Shown here piece after piece: positions 28,557 to 36,755 of a stretch of DNA of 64,000 nucleotides. The notes beneath the pieces are model-generated. The model saw nothing but the letters and a program-made list of their open reading frames with translations. It was not told the origin of the DNA and ran no database searches. Location: contig CBFHOH010000009.1 of the NCBI GenBank assembly GCA_965657335.1, forward strand, positions 69,944 through 133,943, given 5' to 3'. How positions within the stretch are numbered: the stretch's first letter is position 1; every line of letters begins with the position of its first letter. Origin of the DNA: UBA4582 sp965657335. GTDB taxonomy: Bacteria; Pseudomonadota; Gammaproteobacteria; Pseudomonadales; Azotimanducaceae. The position numbers were made by a program, and so were the translations under genes.

Positions 28557-29924
28557 ATGCTCCATAAATTCATATTTCCAGCCTACATTCGCTTAACAAA
28601 AAACAGATATTCAACGCGCCAGAGTAGTGAGAGAGGTCAACTCGTGCTAGCCGCGACGTTGGTATGCGGCGCTATCGGAATTGATACCGATCTGACCCTC
28701 AATTACCAAATATTTTCGCTTCTTGTCATACTTTTACTGTCTGCCCAAATCACCGTTCGAATACATCAACCGGCCATTTCAATCGAACGCATACTCCCCA
28801 AACATGTCTCAGCAAATCAAAAATTCAGCTACGATATTGTCATCAACAACCTTGGTTCTCGTGTGGAAGCCGATCTTCGCATCATTGACGAGCCCATTGT
28901 TATTGCACCCAGTTTTCAGGAGTTTGAGTCATCGCGTGAACCCTTTGAAGAAACCCGCAATGCATACGATCGTTTTGTTGGCTTTCATCGGTTCCTTTGG
29001 TTACAAAGTATAAAAACTGGCATCAGAGTCAACTCGGCACAGGCCGACGCGATCCCCATCAAAGGCAAGCGCAGAGTAAGGGTAGAAGCTGAGCCACTCA
29101 GGCGCGGACTCGCTAGATTAGGCACAACGACGATATTGCACCCAGACCTGCTCGGCATGAACTATGGCGTGCAGCGGTTTGTTAACCCCGAGCAACTTCT
29201 AATACTGCCCAAAAGTTACAGGATAAATGAATCCTTTGAGCTACCCAGCGGAAGCAACAGCAACTCTGGCGGCGCGAGTGCGAGTTGGTCTACAGGCGCA
29301 TCTGATGAGTTTGTCTCGCTCAGAGATTATCGTGACAACGATTCGGCAAAAAAGATTCACTGGCCAAGCTCGCTTAAAAGACAGAAGCCGGTTGTTAGAG
29401 AATTTCAGGACGAATATTTTCCGAGACAATCTCTCGTACTTGATGTCCACACTGAAAGCGCGACGCTACTCGAGGAGGCAGTGTCCGTTGCGACTAGCCT
29501 GCTTCGACATATGAACAAGAAAAATACCAGCGCAGACCTTATTTACTGCGCGAAAAACCCAATCACTGTTTCTTGCCACTCTGGTGCAACATCGCACAAC
29601 AGCGGGCACCACGAACAACTAAAAGCGCTCGCAACATTAACATCAAGCGTCCAACCGTTTTCTCTGCTCGCAGAATTTGTGAAAACAAAAACGCAGGAAC
29701 TGACAGGCTGCGTTCTTGTTTGTTGTAAATGGACAGAGGCACATCAACAACTTCAACAATTTACTGAATCAAGAGGCGTACCAACGACAGCCTTTATCAT
29801 CGTTCTGCCGGAAAATCCCCAGCAACCCGATTCGCATAAGCAAGTCGAAAGCGAGCCGTTAAATTCTTCGCGCTGCCATTACCTAAGTTCAGATAATGTC
29901 GCAGAGGCATTGCTATCGTTATGA
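28557..29924 (+). CDS. DUF58 protein
   Basis: A 455-residue protein with two membrane-associated segments near the N-terminus (about 30-65) and a DUF58 core recognisable by SLRDYRDNDSAKKIHWPSS and the following VREFQDEY. DUF58 proteins are von Willebrand-like partners of MoxR ATPases. It begins five bases after moxR and overlaps the transglutaminase gene by four bases. The specific process is unknown. Confidence 0.87.
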   Translation: MLHKFIFPAYIRLTKNRYSTRQSSERGQLVLAATLVCGAIGIDTDLTLNYQIFSLLVILLLSAQITVRIHQPAISIERILPKHVSANQKFSYDIVINNLGSRVEADLRIIDEPIVIAPSFQEFESSREPFEETRNAYDRFVGFHRFLWLQSIKTGIRVNSAQADAIPIKGKRRVRVEAEPLRRGLARLGTTTILHPDLLGMNYGVQRFVNPEQLLILPKSYRINESFELPSGSNSNSGGASASWSTGASDEFVSLRDYRDNDSAKKIHWPSSLKRQKPVVREFQDEYFPRQSLVLDVHTESATLLEEAVSVATSLLRHMNKKNTSADLIYCAKNPITVSCHSGATSHNSGHHEQLKALATLTSSVQPFSLLAEFVKTKTQELTGCVLVCCKWTEAHQQLQQFTESRGVPTTAFIIVLPENPQQPDSHKQVESEPLNSSRCHYLSSDNVAEALLSL

Positions 29925-31918
29925 ATAGCCCTGACAAACGACTCAGATACGTTCTATTTTTTGGCATTCTGTTCTGGGGATACCAGTGCTCCCTGCTAGC
30001 ATTTGCAATACCAATCGCTTTGACTTTGGAAGCCCGCTTTTTTATCAATCGTCGCTGGAACTTAACAAAATCAGATTTCTATCGCATCGCCGACCTCACC
30101 AACGTCAGTTTTATTATCGTTGTCTTTTACTTGTTTCTTAATCGTGCTAGCTATCCTTTTCTTACCACGCTAATCGAGTGGGCCCCCATTGTTTTGTTCC
30201 CTTTGGTCACAGTGATTGCATACAGCACCAAAGATAGAATGAGTCTGGATGTATTGTTCTATTCTCTGCGAAGACAGCGTGAATCGGTTAATCAGTCCTG
30301 GAACATGAATTTTGTCTACCTTGGTATATGTCTAGTCGCCAGCGCCACGCAGGTTACAGCGAATCTGGGCGATGTATCGCCCCGGGTCTTTTTTTTCCCG
30401 ATCGCTGCTATCCTGATCATGCTTGCACTTTTCCCTATGAGATCAACACGCTACAGCATCAGAACCTGGATGCTATCGATGGCGCTAGTTTTTCTGGTAG
30501 CGAACTTCACACATCAAGGTTTTAGAACCACGCATCTTGCCATCAAAGACTGGACCCAACAGATTATTGCGAATTACCTTCAACAGAGAAACGACCCGCT
30601 TCGCACAAAAACCTCAATGGGCGCGGTGGGGAGATTAAAACTGTCGGATACAATACTTTTTCGAGTCAAACCGAGCGCAGGTCAAGCAACGCCGAGATTA
30701 TTGCAGGAAGCTAGCTACGACACCCCAACAGCGAACGGCTGGATGGTTATTAACTCGAACTTTGACGAAGTACCCGGTTCGGGTGATTTTGAATGGTCAT
30801 TCGACGATCCGGAAAACACCCGTTCCACCGCGACGATTTATCGCGAGTTTCGTCGCGATACAGCACTCGTTCCAGTACCCCAGAATCTGACGAGAATAAA
30901 CGATCTACCCGCGATTAATGTGCGCAAGAGTCAATACGGTACTTTGCAAGCACAAGGACTGGTGCCCAGTCCTTCATTCAAAGTAAGTTTTGGTGGCACA
31001 GGCTCACTCGCTACCGACGCGACCCTTGTTGATACATTTATCACACCCGAGCAATCCACTCTGATCGAAAAAGTTCTTGCACCACATGTCGTTGCTGGCA
31101 ACCCGCTGCTCACTCTCGAATCGGTGTTCAAGGATTTTAGATACAGCCTTTACCAACCGGCTATTCAAGGAGATGCGCTGGAAGAATTCTTGATTCATTC
31201 ACAAGCCGGACACTGCGAGTACTTTGCCTCGGCTACTGTGCTGATGTTACGACAACTGGGTATTCCCGCGAGGTATGCCGTAGGTTTTGCCATTCAGGAG
31301 TACGAGCCATTGATAGACATGTTCATTGTCAGACAGCGTCATGCTCACGCCTGGGCCCAAGCTTTTATCGACGGGAGATGGCAAGTGGTTGATACAACGC
31401 CTGCGACATGGGCGCAGAACGAAGCCGCTGAGGCGAGCTTCGTGAGGCCTTTGATCGATCTACTCTCAAACGCTACCTTTGCATTTCAGATCTGGTGGGG
31501 TAATCAGCAGATTGAGGATTATGAAACGGCGCTCTATATTCTTGCTGCGATCCTCAGTTTGTTTTTGTTTTGGCGGATATTTCGCAGCGAACATGTTTCG
31601 ATTAAAGATGCTGATAAGAACCCTGAACAGGGCATCCTGCCACCCGGCTCAGAATCACCTTTCTACCGAATCGAGGAATTACTGAATGCAGCTGGACTGT
31701 CCAAGTTGACCGGAGAAACGCTGCTCAGTTGGGTACGGCGAGTCGATTTGCCAGAGCTTGCACCCATTCTTGAGAGTCACAATCGGTGGCGATTCGACCC
31801 CCAATTTTTTAGCCATCAGGAGCGCCAAAACCTCGAAAAAGCCGTTGATGAGTGGTTCGAGCAAGAAGCTCACAAGTTTTCAAATGATAAACCGCTTAGG
31901 GAAATACACTCACGTTAA
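29921..31918 (+). CDS. Membrane protein with transglutaminase-like domain (TgpA-like)
   Basis: A 665-residue protein with about six N-terminal membrane helices (residues 8-205), a periplasmic transglutaminase-like domain and one more helix near 540. The catalytic triad is visible as Cys432 (GHCEYFASA), His476 (HAHAWAQAF) and Asp491 (VVDTTPA). A short C-terminal cytoplasmic tail follows. The layout matches TgpA-type proteins, which are linked with MoxR and DUF58. Substrate unknown. Confidence 0.9.
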   Translation: MNSPDKRLRYVLFFGILFWGYQCSLLAFAIPIALTLEARFFINRRWNLTKSDFYRIADLTNVSFIIVVFYLFLNRASYPFLTTLIEWAPIVLFPLVTVIAYSTKDRMSLDVLFYSLRRQRESVNQSWNMNFVYLGICLVASATQVTANLGDVSPRVFFFPIAAILIMLALFPMRSTRYSIRTWMLSMALVFLVANFTHQGFRTTHLAIKDWTQQIIANYLQQRNDPLRTKTSMGAVGRLKLSDTILFRVKPSAGQATPRLLQEASYDTPTANGWMVINSNFDEVPGSGDFEWSFDDPENTRSTATIYREFRRDTALVPVPQNLTRINDLPAINVRKSQYGTLQAQGLVPSPSFKVSFGGTGSLATDATLVDTFITPEQSTLIEKVLAPHVVAGNPLLTLESVFKDFRYSLYQPAIQGDALEEFLIHSQAGHCEYFASATVLMLRQLGIPARYAVGFAIQEYEPLIDMFIVRQRHAHAWAQAFIDGRWQVVDTTPATWAQNEAAEASFVRPLIDLLSNATFAFQIWWGNQQIEDYETALYILAAILSLFLFWRIFRSEHVSIKDADKNPEQGILPPGSESPFYRIEELLNAAGLSKLTGETLLSWVRRVDLPELAPILESHNRWRFDPQFFSHQERQNLEKAVDEWFEQEAHKFSNDKPLREIHSR

Positions 31919-32478
31919 AGATTCAGCTTGCCCGCAAGAAACTTGAAATGCTCATGTGCAGCTTGAGTGCTTCGAGATGATTGACGACCATGCAACGGTT
32001 AATGTGGACGTCATGCCAAAACAAGTGATAACGGTATCCGAAAACATCTGAACGCTGAGCAGAGTCAATTTCTACGTCGGAAGCGCTGAATATTAATCAA
32101 CAATCTACTACATCAGCAGACTTTTAAAAATATATTCATAATTTTCAATGGGTTAGCGCTCAAGCTGACTGCAAAATTTCGTCACACGGATTCGGGCAAC
32201 ACTGGTTCTTGTCGTCTTGGCGCGATCTATCAACAGATAACCTTAGATAATTCGGTATGTACTTGTGCTAACCACACCCTAAAAGGGGGAGAAAACGCGC
32301 ACAAACAGCAGAAAAACGGGGTCTTTAGAGAAAAACACTTCTCCCCACTGGTCGAATACGGTAGGATTTCCCTTCGGATTTATGGACGATAATTCCGCCA
32401 GCACACATCGTACGAGCTAGGGTGTCAAAACTAGTAATCGAGCTGTCGAATAAAAATGAATATTTATGGAGCAATTCT
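31919..32478. other. 560-base region without a recognised gene, upstream of a lipoprotein
   Basis: No ORF with a convincing start is present. A GGGGAGAA at 32286-32293 and TTCTCCCC at 32339-32346 form an 8-bp inverted repeat with a 45-base loop, and the region contains several short A-rich runs. It probably holds the promoter and a long leader of the next gene. No known riboswitch pattern was recognised. Confidence 0.4.
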
Positions 32479-34470
32479 ATGAGATCACTACTTCAACCTA
32501 TCGCACTGGTTTCTGCGATACTTCTCATCGCCAGCTGTGATTCAGGTGGCACGAGCGGTGTTACAGCCACCCCCGTAACCCCACCCGCACCGCAAACTGG
32601 CCTTGATGGTCGCGCGGTTAAAGGGATAATTGCTGGTGGAGCCATCACTGTTGTCGATTCTGCGGGCGCTGATGTCCCGTTAGCATCTGGCGGCACCTCC
32701 GGCGCTGACGGATCATACTCGCTCCTGTTCACCTCAGAAGCGACCGCAGCAGGTATTTCTGCGCCATTGGTTGTCACTGTTTCAGGCGGACCTGGCTCAA
32801 CAATGGTTTGTGATATTGATATCGCCGGCACTGACGATGATTGCGCAGTCGGCGATGGTACTTCTGTCGCATTTGGCGAAAGCTATCCTTTGCCAACAAC
32901 ATTTGCGATGCGTGGTATCGTTTCGGAGATCCCAGCCGCAGACACACAAACTAGCCCAACAGTAACGGTAAACCTTAACCCGGCGACTGATCTGGCAGCC
33001 GGCCTAGCACTAGACGCTGCTGCTGGCACCGCACTGACTGCATCGGACGTTGCGGCGGCGGATTCGCAGGTACTCGGTCTCATTCAAACGATTACAGGTA
33101 CTGACCTCACTGGTCAGACGTTGAGCCAAATTACGATTCCTAATGTCGCTGACTCGGCAGATGCCGCAGCTGCATCCTCGCAATCACTTGCACTGGCTGC
33201 ATTTGGTGCCGCTATCATCGCTAATCAGGGCGCAGGCGAAACCGTTGGTGACGTTATCGCCAGGGTTAACGCTTCACTTTCAGCAGATGAGGACGGCAAT
33301 CTGGCAGCGACGGGTACTGAACTCGCCAGCCTCACCAGCTCAGTTGTTACCGCGCTAACGACGGTTTCCGCGCAGGTTACCGCAGGTGGTGGTGACAGCT
33401 CAGCGGTTGATGCAGCAGTCGATAACGCTGAAACGATAGAAGAAATTTATGACGCGATCGGCGACGAAGACGTTGGCGTGCCTCCTCTTCCAGATCCCGA
33501 CAGCGACAATCCGGTTGACGAAACTAAAGCCTTCATCGCCAACTTCAGCAACGTTGTATCTTCTGCGCTTGCAAGCACAGGCGCCGCAGGTGCTGGCGTT
33601 GACGGACAAAGTGCAACTGAACTCTTTGCTGCAGAACTAGATGCGGCATCGAAACTGAACAGCGGTTTGGCGACTGCAGCCAGTCGTGCGCTTCAGGACG
33701 CAGTGAACGCAACAGCGTCCGACCTAGTAGAAGACGGAACAATCGCGGTCGATAACGCAGACGCTACTAACCCCGTCACATTCTCACTGACCAAAGCTGG
33801 CACTGTTTTCACCGTTGCCGATGCTTCGTCCACGCAGACGGGCGCTGATGGCACAACTTTGGTTATTACAGCAACAACGGGCACCAGCAATGGCGATGAT
33901 GTTTTCTCTTTAGAAGGCGTATCGATGGTGACAACACAGCCCGGTGCTACGGCGGAAGACGCTGCTGTCACTATCCAGACATTCACTGCCGGCACACTGA
34001 ACGGCGCAGTAGTTGATGGCAACACGGTGACAACATTCGATGGCACAGTTACTGGCGCCTCGCCGACAACGTCATTCGGCATCAGCGCCACCTACACAGA
34101 TCCAGTCGGTGTATTGGACGGCGATACATTCACCGCGACGATTAGCTTTGCTAGCGCAACGGCGGATGATTTGTCTTTGACGCTTTCAGGAACACCTGGT
34201 CAGGACATCAACGACTATTCCGTTACAGCTGGCGGCAACACCGTCGCGTTTACGTTATCGCCTACTGCGCCTGGCACTGGAACCGCAGTGTTCTCGGACG
34301 GCGTCGTGTTGATGACGCTGAGCTTGTTGGATGGCGTTGTCGTAACAGATCAAACCGGTAACATTGCGGCTTTGACCGTAGCAGGCGTCGAGACTGGTAC
34401 GATCTCTGCCAACGGAACAGTGACCTACTCTGACGGCTCGGTCCAATCACTCCCAGCTGGCATTTTCTAA
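32479..34470 (+). CDS. Large Ala/Thr-rich surface or periplasmic lipoprotein
   Basis: A 663-residue protein with a lipoprotein signal ending in LIASC (residue about 20) and a linker rich in Gly, Thr and Pro. An early segment, VDSAGADVPLASGG then GADGSYSLLF, resembles a carboxypeptidase-regulatory or Ig-like module; the rest is low-complexity beta-rich sequence with many Ala, Thr, Asp and Val. GGAG lies seven bases before ATG 32479. No function can be assigned. A strong terminator follows. Confidence 0.72.
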   Translation: MRSLLQPIALVSAILLIASCDSGGTSGVTATPVTPPAPQTGLDGRAVKGIIAGGAITVVDSAGADVPLASGGTSGADGSYSLLFTSEATAAGISAPLVVTVSGGPGSTMVCDIDIAGTDDDCAVGDGTSVAFGESYPLPTTFAMRGIVSEIPAADTQTSPTVTVNLNPATDLAAGLALDAAAGTALTASDVAAADSQVLGLIQTITGTDLTGQTLSQITIPNVADSADAAAASSQSLALAAFGAAIIANQGAGETVGDVIARVNASLSADEDGNLAATGTELASLTSSVVTALTTVSAQVTAGGGDSSAVDAAVDNAETIEEIYDAIGDEDVGVPPLPDPDSDNPVDETKAFIANFSNVVSSALASTGAAGAGVDGQSATELFAAELDAASKLNSGLATAASRALQDAVNATASDLVEDGTIAVDNADATNPVTFSLTKAGTVFTVADASSTQTGADGTTLVITATTGTSNGDDVFSLEGVSMVTTQPGATAEDAAVTIQTFTAGTLNGAVVDGNTVTTFDGTVTGASPTTSFGISATYTDPVGVLDGDTFTATISFASATADDLSLTLSGTPGQDINDYSVTAGGNTVAFTLSPTAPGTGTAVFSDGVVLMTLSLLDGVVVTDQTGNIAALTVAGVETGTISANGTVTYSDGSVQSLPAGIF

Positions 34471-34509
34471 ACAGATAAATGCAAACTGTGGACTTTTTGC
34501 AGTGATTGA

Positions 34510-34541
34510 AAAAGGGTGACTTTATGTCACCCTTTTTTTTT
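34510..34541 (+). terminator. Strong rho-independent terminator
   Basis: GGGTGAC at 34514-34520 pairs with GTCACCC at 34526-34532 across a 5-base loop (TTTAT), with flanking A and T runs extending the stem and nine T after it. It ends the lipoprotein transcript and separates it from the folate gene cluster. Confidence 0.92.
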
Positions 34542-34578
34542 GCGCTTTATTATCTCTTTTCTTTAGTTCAAGCAAACG

Positions 34579-34584
34579 TATAAT
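34579..34584 (+). promoter_or_regulatory. Candidate -10 element of the SIS/folate cluster
   Basis: A perfect TATAAT lies at 34579-34584, about 35 bases before the chosen SIS start and just after the upstream terminator. No good -35 match is visible, so this is suggestive only. Its position supports the ATG at 34619 over the ATG at 34583, which the -10 element would overlap. Confidence 0.35.
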
Positions 34585-34618
34585 GCAGGCTTCTCCACAT
34601 CCATGCTCGGATAACTCC

Positions 34619-35227
34619 ATGAACATAAAAGAAAATATGTCGATAATTATGCGGAAAGAAGCCGAGGCGATTCGTAATATCGTGGTAACCGATGACTTCG
34701 AAGCCTCCATCAATCTCGCACTGGCATGTCCGGGCAAAGTGATTACCACCGGCATCGGCAAAGCAGGGTTTATGGCACAAAAATTCGCCGCCACGCTATC
34801 TTCCACGGGCACACCATCTTTTTTTATTCACCCGGCCGAGGCAGGGCACGGTGATTTGGGTATGATTAACGCTAACGACCTGATATTTGCTTTTTCAACC
34901 AGCGGAAAATCGATCGAGGTCATCGAAATGCTTGAAAATGCCCGCGCCCTCGGTGTCACCCGAATCGTAGGTGTGACGTCTCATGTAGACTCACCTTTAA
35001 GGGACTTAAGCCAGCTGGTACTGGATATGGGGGGGGAAATTGAGGAAGCGTGTCCGTTAAATCTGGCACCGAGTGCCAGTATTGCTGCCATGTTAGCGAT
35101 CAGCGATGCAATCGCATTAACCTTGATGGAACTGAAGGAATTCACCCCGGCGGATTACGGTGCACGCCACCACAAGGGTTACCTCGGATCTATCACCCGC
35201 AACCAACATAAGTACGACCCAATCTAA
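34619..35227 (+). CDS. SIS-domain sugar-phosphate isomerase-like protein, KdsD-related but lacking CBS domains
   Basis: A 202-residue single SIS domain. The core resembles KdsD/GutQ (arabinose-5-phosphate isomerase): GIGKAGFMAQKFAATLSSTG, SFFIHPAEAGHGDLGM and EEACPLNLAPSAS. KdsD normally has about 328 residues with two C-terminal CBS domains, absent here. At the position where KdsD has SGES, this protein has SGKS, so a Glu usually counted as catalytic becomes Lys, while the Lys, second Glu and His positions appear kept. The substrate is therefore uncertain. Four bases separate it from the dehydrogenase gene. Confidence 0.75.
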   Translation: MNIKENMSIIMRKEAEAIRNIVVTDDFEASINLALACPGKVITTGIGKAGFMAQKFAATLSSTGTPSFFIHPAEAGHGDLGMINANDLIFAFSTSGKSIEVIEMLENARALGVTRIVGVTSHVDSPLRDLSQLVLDMGGEIEEACPLNLAPSASIAAMLAISDAIALTLMELKEFTPADYGARHHKGYLGSITRNQHKYDPI

Positions 35228-35231
35228 CAAA

Positions 35232-36128
35232 ATGCCAATCAGAGACTATCTAGCGGTTTCCAACGAATTTACTCGAGAACTCAAACTCGCAATCGAGACA
35301 TTGAAATCATCGATAAAAGTAGTAGGGCTGATTGCAACCAACGACAAGCCATCACTTGCTTACGCTCGAGCAACCCAGAAAAAATTTAGTGAGCTTGGGA
35401 TTGAATATGACCTCAAATCGATTCCTCGGCTCGAATTAGAGGAAGAAATTACCCGACTGAACGCTGACGCATCGGTTCATGGGATTTTTATATACTTTCC
35501 CATATTTTTTAACCAACAAGATGACTATCTCAGAAACCTAGTAGATTTTCGTAAGGACATCGAAGCTGGCAGCCAATATTGGACCCGCAAACTTTATCAA
35601 AACGATCGGTTTGCAACTGATCTCGACAGCACAAAAAAGGCGCTGTTGCCCTGCACACCACTCGCCATCATCAAGATTCTCACGGCACAAGGAATCTACG
35701 GTGCTCCTGAAGCGAAAAGGCCGCTCACCGATAAGATCGTTACTATCTTTAATCGCAGCGAAGTTATCGGTCGACCTCTCGCCGTGATGATGTCTAACGA
35801 TGGAGCCAAGGTTTATTCTTTCGATGAGAATGGCCCTTTAGTCTTTGAGGATGCAAAACCACAAGAAACTAATATCAGCAGGAAGCAGGCGTTAATAGCC
35901 TCAGATATCGTGATCACAGGGGTTCCCAGCGATAGATTTGAAAAGATTCGTCCAACGGAGATCGCCGCTGACACCGTTTGCCTTAACTTTTCCAGTGTGC
36001 CCAATTTCTCAGAAGAATTTGCAGATTACGCAGGAACCTTTATTCCCAGAGTGGGTCCGATGACCGTAGCCATGTGTATTCGAAATACCGTACGGTTGTA
36101 CCAGAACTTTCATCAGGTAACGAAGTGA
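35232..36128 (+). CDS. Methylenetetrahydrofolate dehydrogenase of the yeast MTD1 (monofunctional) type
   Basis: A 298-residue FolD-superfamily protein. Segments GIFIYFPIFFNQQDDYL, LLPCTPLAIIKIL, FNRSEVIGRPLAVMMSNDGA and SDIVITGVPS match yeast MTD1 as recalled far better than bacterial FolD. The catalytic Lys of bifunctional FolD (YxxxK) is Thr48 here (YARAT), as in MTD1, which lacks cyclohydrolase activity. This predicts oxidation of methylene-THF to methenyl-THF only, probably with NAD. The next gene overlaps by four bases and encodes a cyclohydrolase-type protein. Confidence 0.85.
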   Translation: MPIRDYLAVSNEFTRELKLAIETLKSSIKVVGLIATNDKPSLAYARATQKKFSELGIEYDLKSIPRLELEEEITRLNADASVHGIFIYFPIFFNQQDDYLRNLVDFRKDIEAGSQYWTRKLYQNDRFATDLDSTKKALLPCTPLAIIKILTAQGIYGAPEAKRPLTDKIVTIFNRSEVIGRPLAVMMSNDGAKVYSFDENGPLVFEDAKPQETNISRKQALIASDIVITGVPSDRFEKIRPTEIAADTVCLNFSSVPNFSEEFADYAGTFIPRVGPMTVAMCIRNTVRLYQNFHQVTK

Positions 36129-36730
36129 TCGCTGAAACAGAAATTAGCCAGTACGTCGGCAGCCTTGGAGCAAAAACCTCAACACCCGGTGGCGGCGCAG
36201 CGGCCGCGATAACAGGTGCTCAGGCCATCGCATTGATCGAAATGGTTAGCCAGTTCACAACCGGGGACGTGCCTGAAATAGCGTCCATTATCGAGCGCGC
36301 ACAACGCCTCACGCCAACCATGTTGGCACTCGGAGACGATGATGCAAACTGCTTCAAAGCGTTGATGGCGACCTACACGCTGCCAAAATCAACCGAGGAT
36401 GAAAAATCCCAGCGCACTAAATCTATTCAGTTATGCCTTGAAGCAGCGGCGACCGTGCCGCTGAACGTCATCAAGACGATCACCGGCGTTATCCCGGACA
36501 TTGTATATCTCGCCGGTCACGGAAACCGCAATTTGATCACCGATGTCGCCATTGCTGCAAGCCTTGGTCAGTCAGCATTGACCTCGTCAAAGTTAAACGT
36601 TTTGATCAATCTAAAACATACGCGTAATGAAAATTTCAGAGGAGCTGCACTGGAAATCATCGACTCGATACCCGCTAGCCTAAGACAACTTCAGAATGTT
36701 ATCGACGAAATTTCCGCACAGCTACATTAA
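36125..36730 (+). CDS. fchA: Methenyltetrahydrofolate cyclohydrolase / formiminotransferase-cyclodeaminase-like protein
   Basis: A 201-residue all-helical protein of the FTCD cyclodeaminase family; STPGGGAAAAITGAQAIALI near the start is the family signature. FchA-type members convert methenyl-THF to 10-formyl-THF. The GTG at 36125 overlaps the preceding TGA as GTGA and has AGG about eight bases upstream. It would complete the step that the MTD1-like enzyme probably cannot perform. A formimino-THF cyclodeaminase role is the alternative, but no histidine-degradation gene is nearby. Confidence 0.82.
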   Translation: MIAETEISQYVGSLGAKTSTPGGGAAAAITGAQAIALIEMVSQFTTGDVPEIASIIERAQRLTPTMLALGDDDANCFKALMATYTLPKSTEDEKSQRTKSIQLCLEAAATVPLNVIKTITGVIPDIVYLAGHGNRNLITDVAIAASLGQSALTSSKLNVLINLKHTRNENFRGAALEIIDSIPASLRQLQNVIDEISAQLH

Positions 36731-36755
36731 CGCGAAAATAAAGCTGAAGAGAAAG

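Noticed and set aside
34522..34812. A 96-codon minus-strand frame
   Set aside because: It covers the terminator and is antisense to the SIS gene with a clear KdsD-like motif.
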